A stretch of 64,000 nt of DNA from Actinomycetota bacterium (GTDB taxonomy: Bacteria; Actinomycetota; Actinomycetes; S36-B12; CAIYMF01): the NCBI GenBank assembly GCA_026393115.1, contig JAPLAU010000018.1:1-64000 (forward strand), given 5' to 3'. A program made the position numbers and the translations under genes. A model generated the notes under the pieces. The model saw nothing but the letters and a program-made list of their open reading frames with translations, did no database searches and was not told the DNA's origin. This document shows, in pieces, positions 1-8,192 of this stretch (position 1 is the first letter of the stretch; each line of letters starts with the position of its first letter).

Positions 1-319
1 CTGCTCACTTCCTGAGCAGATCCGTCGAACCCTGACCTGGGATCAGGGCAAGGAGATGGCCCAACACGCGAACATCGCGGTCGCGGCCGGGATCGAAATC
101 TACTTCTGCGACCCACACTCGCCCTGGCAACGAGGCAGCAACGAGAACACCAACGGACTCCTGCGTCAGTACTGGCCAAAAGGTTGCGACATGCGCCAGC
201 TCACCCAAACAGACTGCGACGACGTTGCCCTCAGCCTCAATACCCGCCCACGCCAAACACTGGGATGGAAGACTCCACAACAGGCCCTCGACCAGGTCCT
301 ACGTGCAACAGCCGCTTGA
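1..319 (+). CDS. IS30-family transposase, C-terminal part (runs off the left edge)
   Basis: The reading frame is open from base 2 to a TGA at 317-319. It encodes the last part of the DDE integrase core of an IS30-type transposase, which cuts and joins insertion-sequence ends. Diagnostic residues are the block YFCDPHSPWQRGSNENTNGL (the third acidic residue is the first E of SNENT), followed by LRQYWPKG and a tail with LNTRPRQTLGWKTPQQAL, all typical of IS30. The N-terminal helix-turn-helix and the first two acidic residues lie outside the window. The stop codon is almost in contact with the 3' end of the convergent response-regulator gene, so the right end of the element must lie within about 20 bases of the stop, or the element is a remnant. 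Family call is confident; completeness is unknown. Confidence 0.9.
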   Translation, partial: CSLPEQIRRTLTWDQGKEMAQHANIAVAAGIEIYFCDPHSPWQRGSNENTNGLLRQYWPKGCDMRQLTQTDCDDVALSLNTRPRQTLGWKTPQQALDQVLRATAA

Positions 320-945
320 GACCGCCCTGCCAATTCCAGATAGGCGCGAGCCAATTGCACTCGCTGATTGGTGGAACTATCGCGCGGCACGTCGAGTACC
401 TCGCTGAGCCGGCTGATCGTCTGCTCGACCGCCTTGACACTCACCTGCCGCTCTTCGGCGATCGCTTGGGTGCTCATGCCGTCAGCTACCAGACGAAGCA
501 CGTCGATCTGACCCTCAGTCAGGGGTCGAAGCGAGGAAGGCACAGCCGAGCGAAACGCCAGGGGCGTGCGTGCTGCAGCGAGGACCTGCACGACGATCTC
601 CGAGAAGTCACGGATATCTGCCTTGTTGAGGTAGGTGGTGCCCCGCGGAGGGGTGACCATGCCCGGTGCGATCAGCCGAGGGTCGCGGTAGGTCGACAAC
701 ATGACAAGGCCAATTTCGGGCTGGCGAATGCGCAGGGCATGAGCGAGGTCGACGCCGGTGGGTCCGACTCCAAGGTCAAGGTCGAGCAGCGCGACATTGG
801 GAGTCGTGTCTCGCTGCAGTTCGAGAGCCTCGCGTGCCGTCGTGGCACGACCTACTACCTCAACGCGCTGGTATTCCAACGCGCTGACGAGGCTAGCCAG
901 AGTGAAGGAGTCGTTTTCCACCACGAGTGCACGAACTCCGGTCAT
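166..945 (-). CDS. NarL/LuxR-type response regulator, C-terminal tail altered
   Basis: A two-domain DNA-binding response regulator. The receiver domain is at residues 1-120 with probable phospho-acceptor D55 in VALLDLDLG. A LuxR-type helix-turn-helix follows at about residues 140-195 (LTEGQIDVLRLVADGMSTQA, then VSVKAVEQTISRLSEVLDV). The ATG at 945 is chosen because AGGAAGGG lies just upstream; the frame stays open further 5' without a ribosome site. Homology to the family ends near residue 208 (ARAYLELAG, about base 322). The last ~50 residues read antisense through the transposase gene, are rich in R, S and W, and look foreign. The native stop has probably been lost by IS insertion. No histidine kinase is adjacent, so the signal is unknown. 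It is divergent from the phosphoesterase gene. Confidence 0.8.
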   Translation of the reverse strand: MTGVRALVVENDSFTLASLVSALEYQRVEVVGRATTAREALELQRDTTPNVALLDLDLGVGPTGVDLAHALRIRQPEIGLVMLSTYRDPRLIAPGMVTPPRGTTYLNKADIRDFSEIVVQVLAAARTPLAFRSAVPSSLRPLTEGQIDVLRLVADGMSTQAIAEERQVSVKAVEQTISRLSEVLDVPRDSSTNQRVQLARAYLELAGRSQAAVARRTWSRACCGVFHPSVWRGRVLRLRATSSQSVWVSWRMSQPFGQY

Positions 946-1151
946 GGTGGCCCTTCCTAGTTGGTGCTCCACAGTGCCGTGTGTCAACGGGCTGCGCAAA
1001 CGCGGGGTCGTTAAAACCCTACGGCGGGCAGCACTCGATGGACTAATTCGGCATCGATGTGTGACCAACGGCCGGTTCGAAGGGCGCAATCCAAGCGTAG
1101 ATTCACTGTGGCGGCTCTATTCAGAGACCGCAAAGCGAGGAGGTGCATTCC

Positions 1152-3902
1152 ATGAATGCGAACGCACGTGGCGTAGCGACGTCAGGACTTGCAGTGATCG
1201 TTCTCGTGGCATTGGCCGGCTGCTCGAACAGCGCGACCGTCACGTACCCAACACCCACGGGGGCGCCTTCACCGAATGCGACCACCGCACTGCAACCCAA
1301 CGGTCGCCAACTGACACCAGCCGGAACCCAGGTGACGCTTGGTAATTACCCCACCGGCGGAGCCGTCAGTGAGGACGGACGCTGGTTGTGGACTATTTCC
1401 GCTGGCCTGAGCTCGAACGACATCCGCATCGTCGACACGACCAGCGGCACGGTGTGCCAGACCATCGACATTCCTGGGGCGAGCGGCGGGGTAGCACTCG
1501 ACTCGGCCCACCACCTCGCGTACGTATCAGGCCTTCCAAATTCACGCTGGCAGCCGTCGAAGAATGGTCTTCCGGGAGTCAAGGGCGATGTGGTGTTTGT
1601 CTACAAGTGGACTGACAGCTGCGGTCAGGCGACGCTCGATCGAATGATCGCAGTGCCGCCGCAACCGAACGCGCCAACAATTCAGGCATATCCGCCGCCG
1701 CGGGCCGGAACAACGGCCGGCTCACTGGCATGGCCGCAGAAACTGGCGGTGTCTCCCGATGGATTGCGCCTCGTTGTTCCGCTCAATCTCGCCGACAGTG
1801 CGGCAATCGTTGACCTCAACAACTCGTCGGCAGTGAGCTACATCGCGACCGGAAGTTATCCGTTCGGTGCCGCGATCGCCGCTGGAAACAAAGTCGCTGT
1901 CGTCACCAATGAAGCCGCGGGAACTCTGTCGGTTCTTGATCTCATGAAGGGAACGAAGACCACCGACATCGCTGTTGGGCCACCCTTGAGCCATCCGCAG
2001 GGCGTCGTAATCGACCGCGCGGGAACAACTGCGTACGTCGCGTTGTCGGCGAGTGACCAAGTAGTGGTCGTCGATCTCGCAAAGTTGAAGGTCGAGCGCA
2101 CAATCTCCGTGAGTCGTCCCGCGGGACTTGGCACCAAGCCAGTGTCTGTTGCCCTCACGCCCGATGAGTCACGCCTCATTGTTGCCGAGTCGGGGGCCGA
2201 CGAGTTGTCGGTCATCGCCATCGAGGGTTCGACGGCCAAGCCCACCGACTGGACCGTCATCGGCCACATTCCAACCGCTGCGCAACCACAGGCGGTTGTC
2301 ACGTCGGCGGCCACCGGCTCAACACCGGCTCGCGTCTTCTACGTCGCGGCTGAAGGTATGGGTATCGGCGCGAATCCTCAGGGCACCAATCCCACGCTTC
2401 CCAACGACCCGATTTTCTGGGCCTTCACGTCGGTAGCGCCCACGACCGACGTCTTCAACGGTTTTCAATACGGCGGCAAGATGGTGACCGGTCAAGCCGG
2501 CATTCTTCCCGTTCCGACCGACGCCGAATTGGCCGTGATGTCGCCTGCTGCGTCAACCCAGATGATTCCGTCGAACTCGACTCCCGCCCCCGCTGACACC
2601 GTGCTGCGCGCGGGTGGGCCGATCAAGCATGTGTTCTTCATCGTGCGCGAGAACCGCAGCTACGACCAACTCCTTGGGGACGTGGCAGCGGGCAACGGCG
2701 ACCCGAAACTCACCGTTTTCGGGTCGTCAGTGACACCGAACCTGCACTCACTCGTGGCTCGTTTCCCGTTGCTTGACAACGTGTACGCCAACTCCGAGGC
2801 CTCTGTTCAAGGTCACTATTTGACCGCAGCAGCCAGCGTTCCGGACTATGTGTCGCGCAACTGGGTACAGCAATATGCCGGACGCGGGCGACCCAATGAT
2901 TTCGGAACGTTCGCTGTGTCGTGGCCGGGTAACGGGCTGCTGTTCACTCAGGCCGACAAGCAGTCGGTGGATTACTTCAACTACGGAGAGGGCTTCATCG
3001 GCGGCTACACGTCGATTCCCGACCGCGACCGCACTCCTGAAATTGCGGCGCAAATCGCTGCCGTGGAAGCGAACTCCGATCTCGGTCCGCCTTTCGGAGG
3101 GTGCTATCCGTCAGACATGCTGATCGGCAACGCGCAGAACATGACCACCGCGAACCCTCAGGGCAGCGAAGTATTCGACTCGAGTCTGCCCACCGGCGCA
3201 CCGACTGGATCGTTCTCTCACGTCGACTGCTTCCGACAGCGCTTTGCCAAGCAAGTGGCATCGAACTCAGTGCCAACGCTGAACTACCTCACACTGACCA
3301 GTGACCACACACGCGGAACCCAACCGACCTACCCGACTCCGACAGCGATGGTCGCTGACAGCGATCTAGCAATCGGGCAGATCCTCGACACGATTTCGCA
3401 TTCGCCGATCTGGTCATCGTCGGCCGTGTTCATCGTCGAGGATGATTCACAAGATGGTGCCGATCACGTGAACGCGCACCGCATTCCTGTTGCCGTGGTA
3501 AGTCCTTACGCGAAGAAAGGTGTCGTGCTGCACACGCGTTACGACTTGCTGTCGGTCGTGCGATCGGTGGAGTTGCTCGCCGGACTCAAGCCGCTCGGAC
3601 TCGGTGATGCGCTCGCAGTTCCGATGTACGACGTGTTCGCGCCGACGCCGGTGAATTCTGATCCGATCGATGTGGCTCCGGTCAACGTCAACCTGCTGGA
3701 ACGCAACACCGCGTCGTCACCCGATGCCGAGTGGTCGATGTCGCTGTCGCTAGGCGTTCCAGATCAGGTCGGTCAAGCGACACTCGACGAGATCATCTGG
3801 CACTCAGTGCACGGTGCGGGTTCACAGGCTCCACCTGCCGGCCCGGGCGCTGTGGGTGAGGACGAGGGTGAGTCGGCGCTCGTGGCGGCCGGCGCGGAGT
3901 AG
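1152..3902 (+). CDS. secreted lipoprotein: YVTN beta-propeller fused to a phosphoesterase (phospholipase C/acid phosphatase-like)
   Basis: The 916-residue product starts at the ATG at 1152, eight bases after AGGAGG; an in-frame GTG at 1143 overlaps that site and is less likely. A signal peptide ends in lipobox LAGC (C24), predicting a lipid-anchored extracellular protein. Residues ~50-450 form a propeller of YVTN/SMP-30-type blades (repeats such as ALTPDESRLIVAE). Residues ~485-860 are a phosphoesterase-superfamily domain (PF04185-like): FFIVRENRSYDQLLGD carries the metal-binding E/N residues and EDDSQDGADHVNAHR the second metal motif. The known family hydrolyses phosphate mono- or diesters, including phospholipids; the actual substrate cannot be read here. 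Stand-alone gene, closed by a 19-bp inverted repeat. Confidence 0.85.
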   Translation: MNANARGVATSGLAVIVLVALAGCSNSATVTYPTPTGAPSPNATTALQPNGRQLTPAGTQVTLGNYPTGGAVSEDGRWLWTISAGLSSNDIRIVDTTSGTVCQTIDIPGASGGVALDSAHHLAYVSGLPNSRWQPSKNGLPGVKGDVVFVYKWTDSCGQATLDRMIAVPPQPNAPTIQAYPPPRAGTTAGSLAWPQKLAVSPDGLRLVVPLNLADSAAIVDLNNSSAVSYIATGSYPFGAAIAAGNKVAVVTNEAAGTLSVLDLMKGTKTTDIAVGPPLSHPQGVVIDRAGTTAYVALSASDQVVVVDLAKLKVERTISVSRPAGLGTKPVSVALTPDESRLIVAESGADELSVIAIEGSTAKPTDWTVIGHIPTAAQPQAVVTSAATGSTPARVFYVAAEGMGIGANPQGTNPTLPNDPIFWAFTSVAPTTDVFNGFQYGGKMVTGQAGILPVPTDAELAVMSPAASTQMIPSNSTPAPADTVLRAGGPIKHVFFIVRENRSYDQLLGDVAAGNGDPKLTVFGSSVTPNLHSLVARFPLLDNVYANSEASVQGHYLTAAASVPDYVSRNWVQQYAGRGRPNDFGTFAVSWPGNGLLFTQADKQSVDYFNYGEGFIGGYTSIPDRDRTPEIAAQIAAVEANSDLGPPFGGCYPSDMLIGNAQNMTTANPQGSEVFDSSLPTGAPTGSFSHVDCFRQRFAKQVASNSVPTLNYLTLTSDHTRGTQPTYPTPTAMVADSDLAIGQILDTISHSPIWSSSAVFIVEDDSQDGADHVNAHRIPVAVVSPYAKKGVVLHTRYDLLSVVRSVELLAGLKPLGLGDALAVPMYDVFAPTPVNSDPIDVAPVNVNLLERNTASSPDAEWSMSLSLGVPDQVGQATLDEIIWHSVHGAGSQAPPAGPGAVGEDEGESALVAAGAE

Positions 3903-3904
3903 GC

Positions 3905-3955
3905 CATTCTCTGGGCAAATCGGCGCGTTTTCCGCACCGAATTGCCCAGAGAATG
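3905..3955. terminator. long inverted repeat after the phosphoesterase gene
   Basis: The arms 3905-3923 and 3937-3955 are near-perfect inverted copies (one mismatch in 19) around a short loop that contains TTTT. It lies three bases after the phosphoesterase stop and probably ends transcription; the opposite strand carries the tRNA unit, so it may act in both directions. There is no long T-tract after the stem. Confidence 0.6.
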
Positions 3956-3970
3956 CCGTGTCAGTGAATG

Positions 3971-4015
3971 CAAAAAGCTCCCAGCGCCCAACCTCGTGGC
4001 TGGACTCTGGGAGCT
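3971..4015 (-). terminator. rho-independent terminator of the tRNA-Ser gene
   Basis: Reading the minus strand just after the encoded CCA end, AGCTCCCAG (4007-4015) pairs with CTGGGAGCT (3976-3984) and is followed by TTTTTG. This is a textbook intrinsic terminator two bases downstream of the tRNA. Confidence 0.75.
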
Positions 4016-4016
4016 C

Positions 4017-4104
4017 TGGCGGTGGCGGTGGGATTTGAACCCACGGAGGCTTGCACCTCACACGCTTTCGAGGCGTGCTCCTTCGGCCGCTCGGACACGC
4101 CACC
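4017..4104 (-). tRNA. tRNA-Ser (anticodon CGA)
   Basis: The minus strand folds into a class II tRNA: acceptor stem GGTGGCG/CGCCACC (4098-4104 with 4021-4027), discriminator G, encoded CCA at 4017-4019, T arm GTGGG-TTCAAAT-CCCAC, anticodon stem CACGC/GCGTG with loop CTCGAAA, and a long variable arm typical of serine tRNA. The anticodon CGA reads UCG codons. The gene stands alone with its own terminator. Confidence 0.95.
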
Positions 4105-4157
4105 GCGCACGAGGCTACCCGATCGGCGCGAACGCCGGCAGTGCGACCCTGCTGTCG

Positions 4158-4625
4158 TTAGTCGGCGCGGTGCTTGGCAAAGAAGTCGGCGAGTAGCGCG
4201 CCGCACTCGTCATCGAGCACGCCCGCAACCACTTCCGGACGATGGTTGAGTCGACGATCGCGCACGACATCCCAGAGCGATCCGACCGCGCCAGCCTTGG
4301 GGTCGAACGCTCCGAACACCACACGATCGACGCGCGCAAGCACGGCCGCACCCGCGCACATCGTGCACGGTTCAAGCGTGACCACGAGGCTGCATCCATC
4401 AAGCCGCCACTGCCCTCGGGCTCGTGCGGCGTCGCGTAGTGCCACAACTTCTGCATGCGCCGTGGGATCGCCGTCGGCTTCACGCCGATTGCGACCACGG
4501 CCAATGACCGTTCCGTCCGTATCGATCACCACAGCGCCGATCGGAACATCGTCGGTGAGCAAAGCAGCGCGCGCTTCGTCAAGGGCGAGGTGCATGGCGG
4601 CGCTGTCGAGCGCTGAGGGTTTCAT
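4158..4625 (-). CDS. tadA: tRNA adenosine(34) deaminase TadA
   Basis: Deaminates adenosine to inosine at the wobble position of tRNA-Arg(ACG). The 155-residue length is normal for the family. Zinc-binding and catalytic motifs are intact: H57-A-E59 and P86-C87-T-M-C90. The N-terminal DVPIGAVV and the C-terminal FFAKHR are typical. The ATG at 4625 is used; the upstream gene for the TadA-associated protein ends 10 bases before it on the same strand, which implies an operon. The tRNA-Ser gene follows on the same strand. Confidence 0.95.
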   Translation of the reverse strand: MKPSALDSAAMHLALDEARAALLTDDVPIGAVVIDTDGTVIGRGRNRREADGDPTAHAEVVALRDAARARGQWRLDGCSLVVTLEPCTMCAGAAVLARVDRVVFGAFDPKAGAVGSLWDVVRDRRLNHRPEVVAGVLDDECGALLADFFAKHRAD

Positions 4626-4635
4626 GTCGAAAGTG

Positions 4636-5124
4636 TCAGCCGAGCGATGAGGTCGCTGCGCTGTACTGATCGCCGAAGCCGATGCGGCTTGCGATGGTTG
4701 AGAGTGCTTCTTCCGGATAGAGCTCGAGGTCGCCGCACAGCAAATCGATCTCGTCGGCGCTTACGCCGAGGTCGGCAAGGATTGCCAGATCGCCAGCCGG
4801 AACGCCTTCCTCGTCGTCGTCATCGTCCTCGTCGGGCAAGTCCATTTCGAGCAACACGAGCGCCTGCGCGGCAAGCGGCCAGTCAAGCGAGGCAAGTTCA
4901 TCGGAAACGAGCACGCGTGGCTCGGCTCCGAAAACGCGCACAATGAGGAAGAACTCTTCGGCGACCGAGACGAGCGCCAGCGAGCCGCCTTCACCAGGCT
5001 GGCTGCGCAATGCGTTGATGATCGAGTCGAGCGATTCCGACGATCGCGGCGTCAGCGACTCGACTTGCCACATGCCTTCTTCGCGCCAGGCGATGATGGC
5101 TGAGTCGACCGCGTTGTCTTCCAC
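4636..5124 (-). CDS. tRNA-adenosine-deaminase-associated protein
   Basis: A 162-residue acidic protein of the actinobacterial family that sits next to tadA (TIGR03941-like). It begins with GTG at 5124 (VEDNAVDSAIIAWREEGMW...) and has no signal or membrane segment. A run of ten consecutive acidic residues (DEDDDDDEE region, about 97-106) separates an N-terminal alpha/beta part from a C-terminal LGVSADEIDLLCGDLELYPEE segment. The biochemical role is not established; conserved pairing with tadA suggests help in tRNA editing or its control. It ends 10 bases before tadA. Confidence 0.85.
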   Translation of the reverse strand: MEDNAVDSAIIAWREEGMWQVESLTPRSSESLDSIINALRSQPGEGGSLALVSVAEEFFLIVRVFGAEPRVLVSDELASLDWPLAAQALVLLEMDLPDEDDDDDEEGVPAGDLAILADLGVSADEIDLLCGDLELYPEEALSTIASRIGFGDQYSAATSSLG

Positions 5125-5211
5125 GTACCGATCGTGTCACGTTGTGAGGGCTCGTGACCAGAGTTCGGCCATCCGGGCGTGTGCGATCGGCCACCCCGGT
5201 AGGTTCTTCCC

Positions 5212-5853
5212 ATGCACATTCATGTCGCCGAACACCCCCTCATTTCCCAAAAGCTGACCGCACTGCGCGATGAGCGCACCGACAGCATCGCCTTCCGGGC
5301 GCTCACTGATGAGCTCGTAATTCTGCTGAGTTACGAGGCAACCCGCGGGCTCAGAACGGTTCCGTGCGAGGTGGTCACGCCCGTGGCGCCGGCTTCCGGT
5401 GTCGACCTCGCCTCGCCGATGCCCCTCGTGGTTCCCATTCTGAGGGCCGGACTGGGAATGTTGCCGGGCATGATGCGGCTGCTTCCGAACGCTGAGGTCG
5501 GATTCCTGGGGATGGTGCGCAACCACGAATCGCTCGTCGCGACCACGTACGCCGAGCGGCTTCCCAATGACTTGTCGGGCCGCCAGTGCTTCGTGCTCGA
5601 CCCCATGCTGGCGACCGGCGGAACGCTGGTTGCGGCGATTGAGTTGCTGTTCGCGCGCGGGGCCACTGATGTCACGGCGATCTGTCTACTGGCGGCGCCC
5701 GAGGGTATCCGGCGTGTGCAGGAGTCGTTTGGCGACCGCGTCGACGTCACCATCGTCACCGCCGGACTCGACGAGAAGCTCACCGATCGCGGATACATCT
5801 ACCCCGGACTCGGCGACGCAGGCGATCGACTCTTCGGCTCTGCTGGGTACTGA
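5212..5853 (+). CDS. upp: uracil phosphoribosyltransferase
   Basis: Converts uracil and PRPP to UMP in pyrimidine salvage, in the cytoplasm. The 213-residue protein matches the family length. The PRPP-binding loop is [11 protein letters not shown] (residues 128-138); PILRAGLGM (75-83) and the C-terminal uracil-binding segment [13 protein letters not shown] are present. ATG at 5212 follows GGTAGG. The gene is divergent from the tadA operon, a common neighbourhood in actinobacteria. It is followed by one copy of the dispersed 48-bp repeat and a 12-bp tandem repeat. Confidence 0.97.
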   Translation: MHIHVAEHPLISQKLTALRDERTDSIAFRALTDELVILLSYEATRGLRTVPCEVVTPVAPASGVDLASPMPLVVPILRAGLGMLPGMMRLLPNAEVGFLGMVRNHESLVATTYAERLPNDLSGRQCFVLDPMLATGGTLVAAIELLFARGATDVTAICLLAAPEGIRRVQESFGDRVDVTIVTAGLDEKLTDRGYIYPGLGDAGDRLFGSAGY

Positions 5854-5866
5854 AAACTCACGTGTT

Positions 5867-5914
5867 GGGGTAAGAAAACTGCGCCTATGCGTGCTGAGTG
5901 TCCCCCCATGCGGA
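5867..5914 (-). repeat. dispersed 48-bp intergenic repeat, copy A
   Basis: Its reverse complement matches the segment at 52864-52911 at 46 of 48 positions and that at 38697-38744 at 45 of 48. The core reads CCGCATGGGGGGACA followed by GCACGCATAG and GCAGTTTTC. On its own strand it is preceded by a pyrimidine-rich stretch (the complement of the 12-bp repeat). It lies between upp and the next gene. Function unknown. Confidence 0.85.
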
Positions 5915-5916
5915 TG

Positions 5917-5964
5917 GGCAGGCAGAAGGGCAGGCGGAAGGGCAGGCGGAAGGGCGGGCAGAAG
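5917..5964 (+). repeat. four tandem 12-bp units
   Basis: Four direct copies of GGCAGGCGGAAG, the first and last with G/A substitutions, touch copy A of the 48-bp repeat. They lie just upstream of the next coding region and give that strand a strong purine bias. Confidence 0.8.
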
Positions 5965-5990
5965 GGAAGGCGTGGGCTTAGGGTGGGCGG

Positions 5991-7001
5991 ATGATCGTTC
6001 TGCCCGGAAACCGCCGAGTACGCAGCACCCTCCATCCCGACGGATTCCATGGACAGCACGCCACGCCCCCGTACTTCGAGGGGTGGTACGTCAAACTTGT
6101 TTCCGCCGACCGTTCCACTCGCCTCGCCGTGATTCCCGGCGTGTTCATGGGTCAATCGGGTGAATACGGCGCAATCGACGAGGCCTTCGTTCAGGTACTC
6201 GATGGTGCCACCGGCCGCAGTTGGTACCACCGCTACGACGCCTCGGAATTCCACGCCGACGCCGATCGCTTTGATGTCACCATCGGCGGCAACCACTTCG
6301 ACAGCAGCGGCTTCACGCTCGACCTTCCCAATCTCACCGGTCGCATCGATGTCACTACCCCACTCGATCCGTGGCCCGTCACCGTGCGCTCGCCCGGCGT
6401 TATGGGCTGGTACGCGTGGATGCCATTCATGGAGTGCTACCACGGGGTGTGCTCCTTCGGACATTCACTCAGTGGCGAACTCGAACTCGATGGCGTCTCG
6501 CAATCACTCAACGATGGACGCGGCTACATCGAGAAGGACTGGGGCCAGGCGTTTCCGGCCGGGTACGTCTGGATGCACAGCAACCACTTCACCTCACCTG
6601 ACACCTCCCTCATGGGATCGATCGCACTGATTCCGTGGCTGCGTTCGGAGTTCCGTGGCTTTCTTGTCGGCATCAAACACGACGGCCAACTTCACACCTT
6701 CGCCACCTACACCGGAGCTAAGACCACATTGCTCGAAGTCGACGACGAGCAAGTGCGGTGGTCACTGCGCGCACGCAACGGAAGCACGCTGCACCTCGTG
6801 GCCGAACGTGTCGAAGGCACTCTGCTGCACGCGCCGATTCGCACCGAGATGCATCGCCGCGTTGAGGAGACACTCGATGCGTCGGTAGGTGTTCGCTTGA
6901 TCGATCCGCGCGGGAAGGTGCTGCTCGACGACATCGGTTACGTGGCCGGACTTGAAGTGCACGGCGATACCGAGAAGTTGCTCGCCACTACCGGCCGCTA
7001 A
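5991..7001 (+). CDS. tocopherol-cyclase-like protein
   Basis: A 336-residue soluble protein resembling the tocopherol cyclase family (PF14249). Family marks are the N-terminal PPYFEGWYVKLV, AVIPGVF, FGHSLSGELELDG, GYIEKDWGQAFPAGYVWMHS and the WYHRYDASEF segment. True family members in plants and cyanobacteria close the chromanol ring of vitamin E, and many bacterial relatives have no assigned substrate. No tocopherol pathway gene is nearby, so the reaction is not inferred here. The ATG at 5991 follows AGGGTGGG. The gene appears monocistronic, with an inverted repeat downstream. Confidence 0.75.
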   Translation: MIVLPGNRRVRSTLHPDGFHGQHATPPYFEGWYVKLVSADRSTRLAVIPGVFMGQSGEYGAIDEAFVQVLDGATGRSWYHRYDASEFHADADRFDVTIGGNHFDSSGFTLDLPNLTGRIDVTTPLDPWPVTVRSPGVMGWYAWMPFMECYHGVCSFGHSLSGELELDGVSQSLNDGRGYIEKDWGQAFPAGYVWMHSNHFTSPDTSLMGSIALIPWLRSEFRGFLVGIKHDGQLHTFATYTGAKTTLLEVDDEQVRWSLRARNGSTLHLVAERVEGTLLHAPIRTEMHRRVEETLDASVGVRLIDPRGKVLLDDIGYVAGLEVHGDTEKLLATTGR

Positions 7002-7022
7002 CTCGCCCTGCGATTCTTCTCG

Positions 7023-7083
7023 GCGATTCCTACGTTCACGCATGTAAAAAGGGCGGTCTAACCTGCTTGGACGTAGGAATCGC
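7023..7083. terminator. 13-bp inverted repeat downstream of the cyclase-like gene
   Basis: GCGATTCCTACGT (7023-7035) and ACGTAGGAATCGC (7071-7083) are perfect inverted copies around a 35-base interval. The position between two convergent genes fits a terminator, but there is no T-run and the loop is long, so another role is possible. Confidence 0.45.
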
Positions 7084-7088
7084 GCGGG

Positions 7089-7192
7089 ACTAACTCGCGG
7101 GACTAACTCGCGGGACTAACTCGCGGGACTAACTCGCGGGACTAACTCGCGGGACTAACTCGCGGGACTAACTCGCGGGACTAACTCGCGGG
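7089..7192. repeat. minisatellite: eight perfect 13-bp units
   Basis: ACTAACTCGCGGG occurs eight times head to tail with no mismatch. The last unit contains the TAG stop (7181-7183) and the last two sense codons of the minus-strand oxidoreductase gene. Thirteen is not a multiple of three, so copy-number change cannot extend the protein in frame. It is probably expanded by slippage from the gene's own 3' end. Confidence 0.95.
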
Positions 7193-8176
7193 CATGGCGG
7201 CGCGTACGAGGTCGAGCGCCGTCGCCACTGAATGCGAATGCTGCGCACTCATCGGAAGATCGGCGACATCCATCCGCCCCGCTACCACTGACGCGAAGTC
7301 ACTCACCATGTCCGATCGCGGATCACTCGGCGCAAACCGCAACTCTTCGCGCACCGACCCATCGGTAGCACGTAGCGTCAACACCGTTCCGTCTTCAGAC
7401 TCCGGCGAATTGCTGAAGCACGGCTCACTGGTCTGGCCACTGCCCGCGGTTCCGATTAGCGAACCCCAACGCCGTTCGGGCCCGGTGAAACCACCGGAAA
7501 CCGAGGCGGTCGCTCCGTTGGGCCACGTGAGAATGGCGCGCGATGAAATGTCGGCGCCCTGATCGCTGAACTGCGCCTCTTCCACCACAGCCGACACTGG
7601 CGCTGAATCGCCATACAGCGACACAGCAAAAGAGATCGCGTAACACATCACGTCGTACGCGGCGCCACCTCCGCGCGACGCATCGAGTCGGTAGTTGCCC
7701 TCGAGTTCTCCATCAAAGACGAACCCGGAATCAACGGACTGCACAGTTCCGAAATCACCGGCGCGCACACGCGCGATCAGCTCGCGGTGACGCGGATGCC
7801 AGCGATACCAGAATCCCTCAAGCAAGTATCGGTCACTTTCCAGTGCCACGGCCTGCATGCGTTCGACCTCGGCGACGTTCAACCCCAACGGCTTCTCGCA
7901 CAGCACGTGTTTGCCCGCACGCAACGCCATCTCGGAGACCGGCGCATGCAGATCGTTCGACAACGCGATGTACACCGCATCGATCTCGGGGTCGTCCATC
8001 ATCGACTCGTAACTGGGGTGCACGCGACCCTCGGGCATCAGCGCGGCCGACCGCAATGGGTCCTTGGACGCGACGGCCTGCAACACCACATTGGGATTCG
8101 CGTGCAGGATCGGTGCCATCACCCACGTTGCGAAACCACCCGCACCAGCGATACCAATACGTACCGGGTCACTCAC
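7181..8176 (-). CDS. Gfo/Idh/MocA-family NAD(P)-dependent oxidoreductase
   Basis: A 331-residue two-domain dehydrogenase. The N-terminal Rossmann fold has the dinucleotide motif RIGIAGAGGFA (residues 6-16); the family signature CEKPLG lies near residue 95, followed by the C-terminal beta-sheet domain with GGGAAYDVMCYAIS. Relatives oxidise or reduce sugars, inositols or related diols; no substrate gene is adjacent, so the substrate is open. The lipase gene ends 16 bases upstream on the same strand. The stop codon lies inside the last unit of the 13-bp minisatellite, which is unusual. Confidence 0.88.
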   Translation of the reverse strand: MSDPVRIGIAGAGGFATWVMAPILHANPNVVLQAVASKDPLRSAALMPEGRVHPSYESMMDDPEIDAVYIALSNDLHAPVSEMALRAGKHVLCEKPLGLNVAEVERMQAVALESDRYLLEGFWYRWHPRHRELIARVRAGDFGTVQSVDSGFVFDGELEGNYRLDASRGGGAAYDVMCYAISFAVSLYGDSAPVSAVVEEAQFSDQGADISSRAILTWPNGATASVSGGFTGPERRWGSLIGTAGSGQTSEPCFSNSPESEDGTVLTLRATDGSVREELRFAPSDPRSDMVSDFASVVAGRMDVADLPMSAQHSHSVATALDLVRAAMPAS

Positions 8177-8192
8177 GACGAGCTCCAGAACT

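Noticed and set aside
184-960. Long plus-strand open frame (258 codons) opposite the response regulator
   Set aside because: It is antisense to well-supported receiver and HTH domains, has no ribosome site or family resemblance, and is a by-product of high GC.
5799-6464. Minus-strand open frame opposite the cyclase-like gene, running through copy A of the 48-bp repeat
   Set aside because: It lies antisense to conserved protein motifs, and its repeat-encoded part is Arg/Pro/Leu low complexity.
7089-7192. Possible CRISPR array
   Set aside because: Units are 13 bp, contiguous and without spacers, so it is a minisatellite.
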